Source of the DNA: a bacterium
GTDB lineage: Bacteria; Zhuqueibacterota; QNDG01; JAFGCO01
DNA: 64,000 nucleotides
Assembly (NCBI GenBank): GCA_016930535.1
Contig: JAFGGN010000074.1
Coordinates: 62,001-126,000, forward strand
Direction: 5' to 3'
Part shown: piece by piece, positions 44,139-53,915 of the stretch
Layout of the letters: each line of letters opens with the position of its first letter
Position numbering within the stretch: the first letter of the stretch is position 1
The notes under the pieces: generated by a model
What the model saw: the letters and a program-made list of their open reading frames with translations, nothing else
The model's database searches: none
Told to the model about the DNA's origin: nothing
Program-made: the position numbers and the translations under genes

Positions 44139-44951
44139 ATGAAAACCATCGGTCTGGCCCTTGGAGGCGGCGGCGCCCGGGGTTTCTGTCATATCGCATT
44201 TTTAAAGGTATTCGATGAGCTTGGTTTGAAGCCGGCAATTATTTCAGGTACGAGTATCGGTGCGATCATCGGCAGTTTTTATGCAGCAGGAATGTCGGCC
44301 GCGGACATGGAGGATCTGCTGGAAAGCGTCGGCCTTGTCGAGCTGACAAAAATGATGGATTTCAATATTTTCAGGGACTCGGCCATTCTGAAGGGCCAGG
44401 GGATCGAAGAATTCATCGAGGAGCATCTGCCGGTCAGCACATTCGAGGCATGCCGCATTCCTCTGAAAATCGTGGCCGCGGATTTCTGGAATCGCAGCGA
44501 GGTGATTTTCGAATCCGGGGACCTGATCGAGGCCATTCGCGCCAGCATGTCCCTGCCCGGCGTATTCGAACCCATCAGGCATGGAAAACGCGTTCTGATC
44601 GACGGGGGCGCGGTGAATCCGGTGCCCTATGATATCATCAGCGATTCCTGCGAATTCTGTATCGCCATCGATGTGTCCGGTAAAAGGATACCGCGAAAGC
44701 AGGATGCAGTGCCCAATATGTTCGAGAGCGTGATGTCGACATTTGAAATTATGCAGGCGTCCATACTCGCGTCTAAAAACGAAATAAACCCTCCGGAACT
44801 GTATATCAAACCCGACCTCGAGAATGTGGGTATTCTCGAATTTTTCAAATTCAAACAAATTATGAACAGTGTCGGGCCGGATGTGAACCGGCTCAGAAAA
44901 GAATTGCTCAAGGTGTTTTATCGCAGGAAAAAGAGATTTGTCTGGTTTTAA
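44139..44951 (+). CDS. Patatin-like phospholipase (RssA-type)
   Basis: A 270-residue serine hydrolase with the Ser-Asp dyad of patatins, which deacylate phospholipids or other lipids. Visible are the oxyanion loop LGGGGARGFCHI, the nucleophile elbow GTSIG with Ser about residue 39, and the Asp motif DGGAVNPVP. The start is the ATG at 44139 with AGGAA upstream; a GTG ten codons earlier is less likely. There is no signal peptide, as is usual for the cytoplasmic RssA/YchK group. Its 3' end overlaps the convergent nucleotidase gene by 4 nt. The physiological substrate is unknown. Confidence 0.9.
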   Translation: MKTIGLALGGGGARGFCHIAFLKVFDELGLKPAIISGTSIGAIIGSFYAAGMSAADMEDLLESVGLVELTKMMDFNIFRDSAILKGQGIEEFIEEHLPVSTFEACRIPLKIVAADFWNRSEVIFESGDLIEAIRASMSLPGVFEPIRHGKRVLIDGGAVNPVPYDIISDSCEFCIAIDVSGKRIPRKQDAVPNMFESVMSTFEIMQASILASKNEINPPELYIKPDLENVGILEFFKFKQIMNSVGPDVNRLRKELLKVFYRRKKRFVWF

Positions 44952-46432
44952 TCAATCTGTTCGATTCTTTTATCCGCAGTTGACCGGATGTGCCGTTTCA
45001 GCATAATGGCCTTGATGACCTGTTCATGCAGCAGATAACCGTTCAGTTCGAAATCATCCGGAACGAATCCCAAATAATCTTTCGCCTGATCCCTGATAAC
45101 GAAATCGATGGATGCTCCCCTGTAAATCCGGCCGGGTTCGAGCCGAGAATCCCCGATCCGTATGTCGATGATTTCCGGGGACCCGTCCCCGGATTCCCGG
45201 AACCTGTAGCGCAGACCCGATATCTGGAGAATGTCCGATTTGCCGGTAATGGCTGACCGGGCATTCCTGTTCACGAGTTTTTCGATTTCACTCCCGGTCA
45301 GGTTCAGGGTGACGGTTTCGTTGCCGAATGGCAGCAGTTCGTAAATGTCCCGTATGGTGACCGGGCCGGCAGTCATGTTTTTTCGGATGGCGCCGCTGTT
45401 GAGCACCGCGAAATCCGCCCCGGTTTCACTTTTCAGAACATCCGCGATAAAATCACCGACATTGGATTCTGTCCGCCATGCCCGGATCCACGGCGTGTCG
45501 AGATTTCCGATGATTGTATTATAGGACGCATCAATCACGGTCGAGAACGAGTCGACGAGTGCGGTCAATCCCGGATTTGTGCGCTCCGCGGATGCCTGAA
45601 CGGGCAGGCTTCTGTATTGGAAATTCCCGATACGGTCGTTCCGGACCTCGAGGTCCATGCGGCCGAGAAACCGTGTCCGGCTGCCCGCATGCACGATCAA
45701 AATGCCGTTGACGCACTTTGGTTTCTTCAAAAGGGTATGGCTGTGTCCCCCCACGATGATATCGGCATCATGAATGCCTGCCGCCAGCGTGCTGTCCGCA
45801 TCGATTCCCTGATGTGTGAGAAGGATGATCAGATCCGTCCGGTCGTCGATGTCATCGATGATTTTCTGTGCCGTGGCCCGTACGGGGAGCACCTGTATAC
45901 CGCGTATGGCGTCCCTTTTAACCATCCCGGGCAGCACTTCCGTGGTCAGACCGATCACACCGATTCGGAGGCCGTTTCGCGTGAAAATCGCGAAGGGAGC
46001 ATCTGCAAAAAGTGAATCATCGAGAACACAGTTGGCTGACAGTACGGGGAAATCGGCGATTTCCATCAATATGCGTGTGTTCGGCCAGCCTCCGTCGAAG
46101 TCGTGATTTCCCAGAACGGTTGCATCGAAACCGATCCGGTTCATCATCTCGATGAATCCCCCGCCCAATGCGTGCCTGTATTCCATGAAGGAGAGCATGG
46201 TGCCTGTCTGTGTGTCTCCGGCATCCAGAAGCAACGTTCCCGGATCCCGGTTTTCACGGATCAGCCGGTCGAGTGCGATCATACCGCCCGATTCATTCTG
46301 TGCGGCATACTGAGCGTGCATGTCGTTGATATGAAGCAGGGTCAGATGCCGGGCCTGAGGATTCTGAAATCCGGGTTTTGCCAATATAGAAACCGGCAAT
46401 AATATCAGAGTGAGGCCGGTGAGTTTATTCAT
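44948..46432 (-). CDS. Secreted 5'-nucleotidase / metallophosphatase (UshA family)
   Basis: A 494-residue exported nucleotidase with a signal peptide (LTGLTLILLPVSILA). It has the dinuclear metal site of calcineurin-type phosphoesterases in order: LHINDMHAQ, DAGDTQTGT, LGNHDFD, LLTHQGID and VGGHSH. The C-terminal substrate domain (5_nucleotid_C) is recognisable by NVGDFIADVL, LNSGAIRKNM and IYELLPFGNETVTLNLTG. Such enzymes hydrolyse extracellular nucleotides, nucleotide sugars or cyclic nucleotides to salvage nucleosides and phosphate. The gene is monocistronic and converges with the patatin gene. A promoter-like sequence lies upstream at 46476-46504. Confidence 0.92.
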   Translation of the reverse strand: MNKLTGLTLILLPVSILAKPGFQNPQARHLTLLHINDMHAQYAAQNESGGMIALDRLIRENRDPGTLLLDAGDTQTGTMLSFMEYRHALGGGFIEMMNRIGFDATVLGNHDFDGGWPNTRILMEIADFPVLSANCVLDDSLFADAPFAIFTRNGLRIGVIGLTTEVLPGMVKRDAIRGIQVLPVRATAQKIIDDIDDRTDLIILLTHQGIDADSTLAAGIHDADIIVGGHSHTLLKKPKCVNGILIVHAGSRTRFLGRMDLEVRNDRIGNFQYRSLPVQASAERTNPGLTALVDSFSTVIDASYNTIIGNLDTPWIRAWRTESNVGDFIADVLKSETGADFAVLNSGAIRKNMTAGPVTIRDIYELLPFGNETVTLNLTGSEIEKLVNRNARSAITGKSDILQISGLRYRFRESGDGSPEIIDIRIGDSRLEPGRIYRGASIDFVIRDQAKDYLGFVPDDFELNGYLLHEQVIKAIMLKRHIRSTADKRIEQID

Positions 46433-46475
46433 TCGGTCAGGTTCCTTTTACACGGACTATTTGAATACTCGGGAC

Positions 46476-46504
46476 AGTGTAAGAAAAAAAAGCGTGCAAA
46501 TCAA
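46476..46504 (-). promoter_or_regulatory. Promoter-like sequence before the nucleotidase gene
   Basis: Reading the minus strand, TTGATT (46504-46499) is followed after 17 nt by TACACT (46481-46476), each matching four of six consensus bases. It lies 44 nt upstream of the ATG at 46432. Confidence 0.35.
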
Positions 46505-46589
46505 GGAATCAATGGTTATATTTTCACCGATATTAAAATTAAACAGTCGAATTTTCATTTTAATACTGGATACAAAAGGAGCATGATCC

Positions 46590-48989
46590 ATGAAATGCAG
46601 CATGAATCGGTTTTTTTTCATTTTATCGGGCTTGATCATTTTCGGAACCGTTTGTCCCGGCCGGGCCGCGGATCTGCTCACGGGCCGTATACGGGGTAAA
46701 GTGATCGATGAAAGCACGCAGAAACCGCTGCCGGCCGTTAATGTCATGATTGAAAATACGCAGCTGGGAACGGCCACGAACGAAGAGGGGGAATACATCA
46801 TCAACAAGGTTCCGTCCGGCATTTATCAGATACGTATCATGATGATGGGCTATAAAAATCGTGTGATCGCGGATGTGGTGGTGAATCCCAACAAGACCAC
46901 GTGGCAGAAAATCGAGCTGACGCCTACGGTTCTGGAAACTGAAGGCGTCACGGTGACGGCCGGCTATTTTCATGCGGCCAAGGATGCCGTGGTCAGCAAC
47001 CGCAGTGTCGATTTTGAAGAAATACGCATGGATCCGGGTTCGGCCATGGATATTCAACGGGTGGTTCAGGTGCTGCCGGCCGTGGTTTCGGGATCGGATC
47101 AGATGAACGAGATTATCGTGCGCGGGGGCATGCCCGGGGAGAATCTGTTCATCATGGATCATATCGAAATCACCAATCCCAATCATTTCGGCGGACAGGG
47201 AACGGGTGGCGGTCCGATCAACATGCTCAATGCGCACATGGTCCGGCGTGTGGATTTTTATGCCGGGGCCTTTCCGGCCCGGTACGGGGACAAGGCATCC
47301 TCTGTGATGGACATTTCGCTCAGGGAGGGGAACAGGGAGAAAATTACGGGGCATGCATTTCTGGGCATGTCCGGGGCGGGCGGAATCGTCGAGGGGCCCA
47401 TCAACGGCGGAAAAGGATCCTATATACTGAGCGCACAGAAAAGCTTTCTGGATCTGATTATTTCCTCCGTGGGCCTTACCGCGGTTCCCTATTATTACAG
47501 TCTGCAGGGCAAGGTCGTCTACCATGTGGACGGCAATGACCAGATACGGTTCAACGGAGTGTACGGGAACGATCATATACACATCGAAGACACGGAAGAG
47601 GAGGATGCGTACAGCCAGGGTGCCGAAAACGTCATGGCGAAAAGCCATCAGTATGCGGCGGGAGTCACATGGGGACATCAGTTCGGAGACAGGGGTTTTT
47701 CTCAGGTCACACTTTCCCAGGTCGCCAATCATTGGGATACGGATGTGTACCGAAACAACAAAACCCGGTATTATCTCAATCAATCAGACGAGCAGGAGCA
47801 GTCCCTGAAAGCGGATATTACCTGGCAGACGGGAAAGTCTTTTGAATGGTCCGTCGGCGGCCAGGTGAAGCGGATTCCGTTTCAGATATTTCAGTGGGCC
47901 GAAGAAGACACGCTCCATATGTACCGTTATTCAAACGGGCGAACGATTTGGGTCGGGGATTCGCTTTACTACGATGAATTCCTTCAGGATATACGGAACA
48001 CCACATCCAAAGCCGCTGCATTCATACAGACGAAGTGGCAGATTTTTCCCAGACTGTCCACGACCATGGGTGTCCGGCTGGACTATTTTAATTTTACGAA
48101 GAAAACGGCGATCGACCCGCGTCTTGGATTCTCTTTTTCTCTCACGCCCGTGACCTCGATCAATCTGGCGGCCGGTCAGCATTCGCAGGCACCGGCTTAT
48201 ATAGAGGCCTCCCTGCATCCGCTCAACCGGGATCTTAAACACAAGAAAACCCAGCAGGCCGTTCTGGGATTCGAGCATCTTTTCAGAGAGGACATCCGGA
48301 GCACGGTGGAGGTGTTTTACAAGGATTACAAGGATGTGCCCATCGGTGTCAGCGGCCGGACCTCGGATCCCTATGATGTCTCGCAAGGCAGGCTGGTCAA
48401 CGAAGGACGGGGTTTCGCCAAGGGCGTCGAGTTTTTTTTGCAGAAACGGCGGACACGGCACATTTTTTATACGGTGAGCTATTCCTATTCACAGTCCAGG
48501 GGATTCGATCCCCGGACCGATAAGGTGTATAACTGGGATTACGATTACCGGCACGTGTTCACGCTGGTGAGCGGATTTTTCTATGATTACCGGAAGCATG
48601 ACTGGTATCAGCGGTTGAAAAAAAATCTTCTTTTCAATCTGATCGACTGGGCCGTTCCCATTGCCGACCAGGTGGAAATCGGTCTGCGCTGGCGGTACCT
48701 TGGAGGAAGACCCTATACAGAGAGAACGTATTTGCCCCGGTACCGGATCTGGACCACGCTGCCGGGCACCCCGTTCAATACACTGAGGTATCCCGAATAT
48801 CACAGACTGGATCTCCGCATCGATCAGCGGTACATGTTCAGAACCTGGAACATGGTCGCCTTTTTCGACATTATGAACATATATGCACGGGACAACATCT
48901 GGTCGTACAGTTACAGTTCCGACGGCACAAAAGAGGAAATTATGCAGTGGCAGATTTTCCCCGTAGGGGGCATCAGCATCGAGTTTTAA
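46590..48989 (+). CDS. TonB-dependent outer-membrane receptor with CarboxypepD-regulatory domain
   Basis: A 799-residue receptor that would import ligands through the outer membrane using TonB energy. After a signal peptide (FFFILSGLIIFGTVCPGRAA) there is a carboxypeptidase-regulatory-like domain (~30-115: GRIRGKVIDESTQKPLPAVNVMIENTQLGTATNEEGEY). The plug (~135-260) has DIQRVVQVLPAVV, EIIVRGGMPGENLFIMDHIEI and RYGDKASSVMDISLREG. The rest is a beta-barrel rich in aromatic strands and ending ISIEF. This SusC-like N-terminal arrangement is typical of FCB glycan receptors, yet no SusD gene follows. The GH30 gene starts 43 nt downstream, so a carbohydrate ligand is inferred. AAGGAG precedes the ATG. 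Confidence 0.9.
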   Translation: MKCSMNRFFFILSGLIIFGTVCPGRAADLLTGRIRGKVIDESTQKPLPAVNVMIENTQLGTATNEEGEYIINKVPSGIYQIRIMMMGYKNRVIADVVVNPNKTTWQKIELTPTVLETEGVTVTAGYFHAAKDAVVSNRSVDFEEIRMDPGSAMDIQRVVQVLPAVVSGSDQMNEIIVRGGMPGENLFIMDHIEITNPNHFGGQGTGGGPINMLNAHMVRRVDFYAGAFPARYGDKASSVMDISLREGNREKITGHAFLGMSGAGGIVEGPINGGKGSYILSAQKSFLDLIISSVGLTAVPYYYSLQGKVVYHVDGNDQIRFNGVYGNDHIHIEDTEEEDAYSQGAENVMAKSHQYAAGVTWGHQFGDRGFSQVTLSQVANHWDTDVYRNNKTRYYLNQSDEQEQSLKADITWQTGKSFEWSVGGQVKRIPFQIFQWAEEDTLHMYRYSNGRTIWVGDSLYYDEFLQDIRNTTSKAAAFIQTKWQIFPRLSTTMGVRLDYFNFTKKTAIDPRLGFSFSLTPVTSINLAAGQHSQAPAYIEASLHPLNRDLKHKKTQQAVLGFEHLFREDIRSTVEVFYKDYKDVPIGVSGRTSDPYDVSQGRLVNEGRGFAKGVEFFLQKRRTRHIFYTVSYSYSQSRGFDPRTDKVYNWDYDYRHVFTLVSGFFYDYRKHDWYQRLKKNLLFNLIDWAVPIADQVEIGLRWRYLGGRPYTERTYLPRYRIWTTLPGTPFNTLRYPEYHRLDLRIDQRYMFRTWNMVAFFDIMNIYARDNIWSYSYSSDGTKEEIMQWQIFPVGGISIEF

Positions 48990-49032
48990 AAAGAATCAGA
49001 TACATGGATATAAACTGCATTGGGGAGGTTAT

Positions 49033-50493
49033 ATGAACTACTTGAATCTGCAGCACCAGGGACTTTGTGTCATACTGACGGCCGCTCTCATTCTGATTAT
49101 GGCCGGCTGCCGGTCCGGAAAATCCGCAAAGGGTCCGTTTGAGCGGGACAAGGCGGAAATGGTCGTCACGGCAAAGGACACGGAATACCGGCTGTCCGAG
49201 TTGAAACCTGTCCGGTTCAAACCCGATCCGCAGCCGGTTGAAAATGAGGCGGTTGTCATGCTCGATCCGGGGAAAACGTTCCAGACCATTGTCGGATTCG
49301 GCGGCGCATTGACCGATGCGGCGGCCGAGACCTTTTACAAGCTTCCGGAAAAGCAGCAGGAGGAAGTGCTGAAAGCCTATTTCGACAGGGATCGGGGAAT
49401 CGGATATACACTGTGCCGGACATCCATTCACACCTGCGACTTTTCGAGCCAGAGCAAGGCCTATGCGGAGATTCCGGACGATACGCTGCTCACGCATTTT
49501 TCGATAGCGCAGGACCAGGCATTCCGGATTCCCTTCATCAAGGCCGTCATGAAAACCGCAGGGGACACGATCAATATACTGGCCTCGCCCTGGAGCCCCC
49601 CGGCCTGGATGAAAACGAACGGCGATATGCTGCACGGCGGAAAACTGAGGCCGGATTACCGGCAGGTCTGGGCCGATTATTATGTCCGTTTTCTGGAGGC
49701 CTATGAACAGGAAGGCATTCCGGTCTGGGGGCTGACCGTACAGAATGAGCCCATGGCCGTACAGACGTGGGAGTCCTGTATTTACACGGCAGAAGAAGAA
49801 CGGGATTTCGTGAAGCAGTATCTGGGCCCCACGCTGGTGAAGAACGGATTTTCCAGTGTGAAACTCATGGTCTGGGACCATAACCGCGGTATTATGTATC
49901 AGCGGGCAAAAACGGTTCTGGACGATCCGGAAGCCTCGAAATATGTCTGGGGCGTGGGATTTCACTGGTACGTAGGCGATCATTTCGAGAATGTCCGCCT
50001 CGTTCACGATGCTTTTCCCGACAAGCAGCTCGTCTTTACCGAGGGATGTGTCTATGCTTACGATACGGACCGGATCGGCGAATGGCACTGGGGCGAGCGG
50101 TACGGGGAATCCATACTCATGGATCTGAACAACTGGACCGCCGGATGGATCGACTGGAACGTGCTGCTGGATGAACAGGGCGGACCCAATCATGTAGGGA
50201 ACTACTGTTTCGCTCCCATTCATGCGGATACGGAGAAGGGCACCCTGACATATATGAATTCATATTACTATCTGGGGCATTTCTCCAGATTCATCCGGCC
50301 CGGGGCCAGACGCATCGTCGCCTCGAGCAATGACGACAGGCTCCTCTCCACGGCATTCATCAATACGGACGGATCCATCGCGGCCGTTGTCCTGAACCTG
50401 ACGGATGAAACCATTCCCTTCAAACTCTGGATGGAGGGGCGCTCGGCAGGGACAATGAGCCTGGCGCATTCGATCGTGACATTGGTGATGTAA
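49033..50493 (+). CDS. Glycoside hydrolase family 30 lipoprotein
   Basis: A 486-residue retaining beta-glycosidase. The lipobox is MAGC (Cys ~25) after a hydrophobic signal. The (beta/alpha)8 domain starts TIVGFGGALTDAAA and contains ILASPWSPPAWMKTNG. The acid/base E239 is in VQNEP and the nucleophile E337 in FTEGC. A short C-terminal beta domain completes the GH30 layout (VASSNDDRLLSTAFINTDGSIAAVVLNLTD). The subfamily cannot be fixed by eye: glucosylceramidase-like or beta-1,6-glucanase-type GH30 seem closer than the glucuronoxylanase subfamily. It is probably anchored to the outer membrane and works with the preceding TonB receptor. The convergent GH115 gene lies beyond a terminator. Confidence 0.9.
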   Translation: MNYLNLQHQGLCVILTAALILIMAGCRSGKSAKGPFERDKAEMVVTAKDTEYRLSELKPVRFKPDPQPVENEAVVMLDPGKTFQTIVGFGGALTDAAAETFYKLPEKQQEEVLKAYFDRDRGIGYTLCRTSIHTCDFSSQSKAYAEIPDDTLLTHFSIAQDQAFRIPFIKAVMKTAGDTINILASPWSPPAWMKTNGDMLHGGKLRPDYRQVWADYYVRFLEAYEQEGIPVWGLTVQNEPMAVQTWESCIYTAEEERDFVKQYLGPTLVKNGFSSVKLMVWDHNRGIMYQRAKTVLDDPEASKYVWGVGFHWYVGDHFENVRLVHDAFPDKQLVFTEGCVYAYDTDRIGEWHWGERYGESILMDLNNWTAGWIDWNVLLDEQGGPNHVGNYCFAPIHADTEKGTLTYMNSYYYLGHFSRFIRPGARRIVASSNDDRLLSTAFINTDGSIAAVVLNLTDETIPFKLWMEGRSAGTMSLAHSIVTLVM

Positions 50494-50565
50494 GCGGGTA
50501 CGTTCCCCTCACACAGAGGATGAACGGGGATCGCGATTTTTTATTGAAGAATACATATTGTATGA

Positions 50566-50628
50566 AATCCGCCGCGAAGAGCGTAATGGAGGCATTATTT
50601 ACCAGCGCCCTTCGCGGCGATTTTTATT
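50566..50628. terminator. Strong, probably bidirectional terminator between GH30 and GH115 genes
   Basis: CGCCGCGAAG (50570-50579) pairs perfectly with CTTCGCGGCG (50610-50619), extended inward by GCG/CGC past one mismatch and outward by A/T pairs. ATTTTTATTT follows on the plus strand. It sits between convergent genes ending at 50493 and 50639. The plus-strand tail is the better one. Confidence 0.8.
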
Positions 50629-50638
50629 TAAGGAAGTA

Positions 50639-53548
50639 TTACTCTGCTACTCTGAAATAACTTTCAGGCGGTCCGAGATAACAGGGTTTCATGCCGCCTG
50701 CGTCAACCACGATTTTCTGGAATACGATGCCCGGATCCACCATCCACAGTTTCAGAACATGCGGTCCGGCCTGGGCGATATGATGCCGGCTCGTCATGAT
50801 CTTGATACTCGTGCTGACGGCTGTGTTCCAGGTCTCCGGGTATTTCCAGTCCGGGATCGTATCATTGACATGGATGTTGATCATCCGGGGCGGTTCATCG
50901 TCGAATGAAACCGCGTAATTGAGACCGTCCGTGTCATTGTAATTCTGCGTGGGGCAGACAAACACCCGGACATCGACATCGCCCTGTGAGAAGAGATGCA
51001 TCCGGTAATCGAGCCGCGGGCAATTTTCTCCGGGAACCTGGCGGGATGCGGTGACTGGCATCGGTGTCATGCCGGACAGGGTCCGCCCCATGTCCGGTAT
51101 ACACAGCCACCGGATCCCCCCCGTTTCAACGGCGTCCGTAAAATGTCCGGCCTCCATGGATACGACCCCGTTGCTCTCTACAAATCCTGTCACCGCCGCA
51201 GGTTTCGGAGCGGACGGTTTGTGCACCGGGGCCGTGATCCGGACAACGGATTCCCCGGGTCCGTATATAATGACCGCTGCTTCGGACCGACCTTCAGGAA
51301 CCCTGTCCCAGTCTACAATGGCACGAATGCGGGTTTCGGTGTCAATCTTCCCGTGATCCGGTGAAACGGTCAGCCAGTCCGCATCCGTTTTGATTGTATA
51401 TTCGAACGGTACGGATCCCCGGTTGAACAGTTCGACATGATATTCCTGCCGGTTGAACACATCGAATTCGGGCAGCCGGCAGGGGTCCGTGGATCCGGGC
51501 CACCACGATCCGGATCCCTCGACAGCCACACCCATATCCGCCGTTTCAGGCAGCCGGATTCGCTTTACCTGCGGCATTTTGTTTTTTTCGGGCTGCTGCC
51601 AGTATGTGTAGCCGATATGGGTCTGATTCATCATGTTGTCCCATTTTCCGCCGGCCAGGACCTTGTTGTAATAATGCGTGATTTCCGCATCTTTTTCATA
51701 CAGGATTTTTACCCGGTCGGCCAGACTGTCGGCGGATGCCCGGCCCTGTTCCGCAGCCTGATAATTTTCGGCCACGGCCATGTACATGGCATTTAAATTG
51801 GCGCAGGCCTGTACCGGATGGAGTACCAGCTGATAATAGGCATCCTTCGATTCGGCCGGGATGAACCGGTTGATTTTCTCCGCCTTTTCGAGAAGGGTGA
51901 GGTAGTCTGTAACTACGGTTTCCCATTCGCGGTAATGGATCAGGCTGTAGGTGTCCTGGGACAGCAGTTCCGGTGTGCGGCGCCGGTTGAATTTGGGGTA
52001 TTGGGTCAGAATATCCGCGATCTCCCCGGCATGCTCGGGACCGAACTGCTGTCCGGCCCATCCGCGGATGTATGCGGGCAGCTGTTCCGCTGGAATCGCG
52101 TCCGGGTTCCAGGCATAATCCAGGAAGAATGAGATGGGCAGCTCCATGGGCTTGAGATCGCCGACATTGACGAGCCATATGCGATCCACGCCGAGCCTGT
52201 AGCACAGGTGCATCTGCTCCCATATTCTCGCAAGGGGATTGACGTTGAGCCATTTGTAGGACCGCGGTCCGCCGACAAAGTCGAAATGATAATACATGCC
52301 GTATCCGCCCTGACGCGGCGGATCGTCCGGTTTCGGCAGTCTCCGTACATTACCCCAGTTGTCGTCGCACAAAAGCAGCGTGACGTCGTCGGGCACGCGC
52401 ATTCCCTTGTCATAATAGTCCTGCACCTCCTTGTACAGGGCCCAGACCTGGGGCGTTTCCGTGATGTCCCTGCCCGTGATGCTCGTGATAATCGTCCGCT
52501 GATCCCGGACGATTTTTTCAAGCAGCGCGATGTTGGTATCCTCGGACATGGCCATGTCCCCGTCTCCCCGCATGGCCAGTGTCACGATACTTTCATGGCC
52601 GTTCATGCGCTCGATGCCTTCGGTCCAGAATCGGCGCAGCTCCTCGGCATTGGTTTCGTAGTTCCAGGCGCCCTTGCCCGCAGCGCGCCATTCCGCATGG
52701 GCGCGCATCATGGGTTCATGATGCGATGTGCTCATCACGATGCCCATTTCGTCTGCGAGCACCGGATTCACCGGATCGTCGGTGCTGAAAGCGGCCCACC
52801 ACATGGCCGGCCATAAAAAGTTGCCTTTGAGTCTGAGAATCAGTTCGAATACATGTTCATAAAACTGCGCGTTGAAACCGCCGTACTTCTCCACGGCCCA
52901 CCGGCCCAGTGCGGGTTCTTCGTCGTTGAGAAAGATGCCCCGGTATTTTACGGCAGGTTCGCCGGAAATTGTCCTCCGGGAAATCACGTACAGATCCGGA
53001 TTTTTCCTGGACGGCACATCCGCCCACCAGACCCAGGGCGAGACGCCGATTTCCTTTGAGAGGCTGAACATGCCGTACATGGTGCCCCGCTTGTCGCTGC
53101 CGGCAATGACCAGGGCTCGGTCCACACCGGGCATGGGTTTCTTTACGACTTCCGTGAGCGTACATTCCCATTTTCCGGTGATTTCATCTGTGCTGATTTT
53201 TCCCCTGCGGACCAGTTCGTCGATCAGGGGGCTTTTTCCCAGTGTTCCGATGATGATGGCGTCCCCGGCCTTGAAATCGGTTCCGGTGATGATTTCGGGC
53301 TTCCCGCCGGTCACGGATTCGATATCCGACTGCAGGATTTGGGCCACGCGAAGCACACCCGGAAAGTCTTCGGTGCTCACCACAAGCGGTGCGGGCCGGC
53401 CCTTTTCGGCCAGGGTGACACAGTCTTTGATAGGCCGGGTCGAGACCGTTTGTGCGGAAGCCCGGATCAGGATCAGCGAACCAATCAGAACGGCCCATAT
53501 CCGGGCGTCCGGACGGCCGGTTCTGCGGCAGTGACGCTTGTTTATCAT
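50639..53548 (-). CDS. Glycoside hydrolase family 115 (alpha-glucuronidase-type)
   Basis: A 969-residue secreted enzyme with a signal peptide (AVLIGSLILIRASA) and AAGGTGGG upstream of its ATG. GH115 enzymes remove (4-O-methyl)glucuronic acid from xylan or act on arabinogalactan side chains. Recognisable blocks include GTMYGMFSLSKEIGVSPWVWWADVP, AVKYRGIFLNDEEPAL, RLKGNFLWPAMWW, MSTSHHEPMMRAHAEW, LLCDDNWGNVRRLP and YYHFDFVGGPRSYKWLN. After the catalytic part comes a BACON/Ig-like module (FNRGSVPFEYTIKTDADW) and a C-terminal beta domain, the standard GH115 layout at usual length. It lacks a T9SS-type domain. The dispersed leader repeat (53569-53673) ends 20 nt upstream. The GH30 neighbour suggests joint plant-polysaccharide use. 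Confidence 0.93.
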   Translation of the reverse strand: MINKRHCRRTGRPDARIWAVLIGSLILIRASAQTVSTRPIKDCVTLAEKGRPAPLVVSTEDFPGVLRVAQILQSDIESVTGGKPEIITGTDFKAGDAIIIGTLGKSPLIDELVRRGKISTDEITGKWECTLTEVVKKPMPGVDRALVIAGSDKRGTMYGMFSLSKEIGVSPWVWWADVPSRKNPDLYVISRRTISGEPAVKYRGIFLNDEEPALGRWAVEKYGGFNAQFYEHVFELILRLKGNFLWPAMWWAAFSTDDPVNPVLADEMGIVMSTSHHEPMMRAHAEWRAAGKGAWNYETNAEELRRFWTEGIERMNGHESIVTLAMRGDGDMAMSEDTNIALLEKIVRDQRTIITSITGRDITETPQVWALYKEVQDYYDKGMRVPDDVTLLLCDDNWGNVRRLPKPDDPPRQGGYGMYYHFDFVGGPRSYKWLNVNPLARIWEQMHLCYRLGVDRIWLVNVGDLKPMELPISFFLDYAWNPDAIPAEQLPAYIRGWAGQQFGPEHAGEIADILTQYPKFNRRRTPELLSQDTYSLIHYREWETVVTDYLTLLEKAEKINRFIPAESKDAYYQLVLHPVQACANLNAMYMAVAENYQAAEQGRASADSLADRVKILYEKDAEITHYYNKVLAGGKWDNMMNQTHIGYTYWQQPEKNKMPQVKRIRLPETADMGVAVEGSGSWWPGSTDPCRLPEFDVFNRQEYHVELFNRGSVPFEYTIKTDADWLTVSPDHGKIDTETRIRAIVDWDRVPEGRSEAAVIIYGPGESVVRITAPVHKPSAPKPAAVTGFVESNGVVSMEAGHFTDAVETGGIRWLCIPDMGRTLSGMTPMPVTASRQVPGENCPRLDYRMHLFSQGDVDVRVFVCPTQNYNDTDGLNYAVSFDDEPPRMINIHVNDTIPDWKYPETWNTAVSTSIKIMTSRHHIAQAGPHVLKLWMVDPGIVFQKIVVDAGGMKPCYLGPPESYFRVAE

Positions 53549-53568
53549 GTTCCCACCTTTGTCAATAG

Positions 53569-53673
53569 TCTGAACAGCGAGCGCGTTCCCCGCTGGCTGC
53601 GGCGGGGTAAGCGGGCGAATATAAATGAAATATACTTTACACTAGCAGATTCCCCGTGACTTGTCTGGAGGAG
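53569..53673 (-). repeat. Dispersed leader repeat, copy B (upstream of GH115 gene)
   Basis: Reading the minus strand, this ~105-nt sequence matches copy A (31280-31374). It contains the hairpin CCCCGC-CGCAGCCA-GCGGGG (53587-53606), the compensating equivalent of copy A's CTCCGC/GCGGGG. The outer part (CACGGGGA, CAAGTCA) is also shared but the spacing differs by about ten bases. It ends 20 nt before the GH115 ATG. Apart from this and the terminator at 53833-53866, the 367-nt gap shows nothing recognisable. Confidence 0.75.
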
Positions 53674-53832
53674 CTTCGATTCAGATCAGCCGGTCGGCCG
53701 GAACTGGGAAATACTTTTGTCCGTCCGCCTGAAGGATCATCTAAAAAGATACGATATAACCAATGACTTTACAATATTATTTTTTGGGCGGGTCCGGTTT
53801 TTATATTCGGAAGCAGTGTCCGCATTCATTTC

Positions 53833-53866
53833 TCAAAAAAAAGGGCGGGAAGATCCCGCCCTTTCG
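53833..53866 (-). terminator. Intrinsic terminator of the small barrel gene
   Basis: On the minus strand AAAGGGCGGGA-TCT-TCCCGCCCTTT forms a perfect 11-bp stem followed by an unbroken T-run. It lies ~50 nt after the stop at 53916. This is one of the cleanest terminators in the window. Confidence 0.9.
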
Positions 53867-53915
53867 ATAAAAATTGAATGATGGTAGAAATGTTTTCGGA
53901 TTCAGAAGGCCACGG

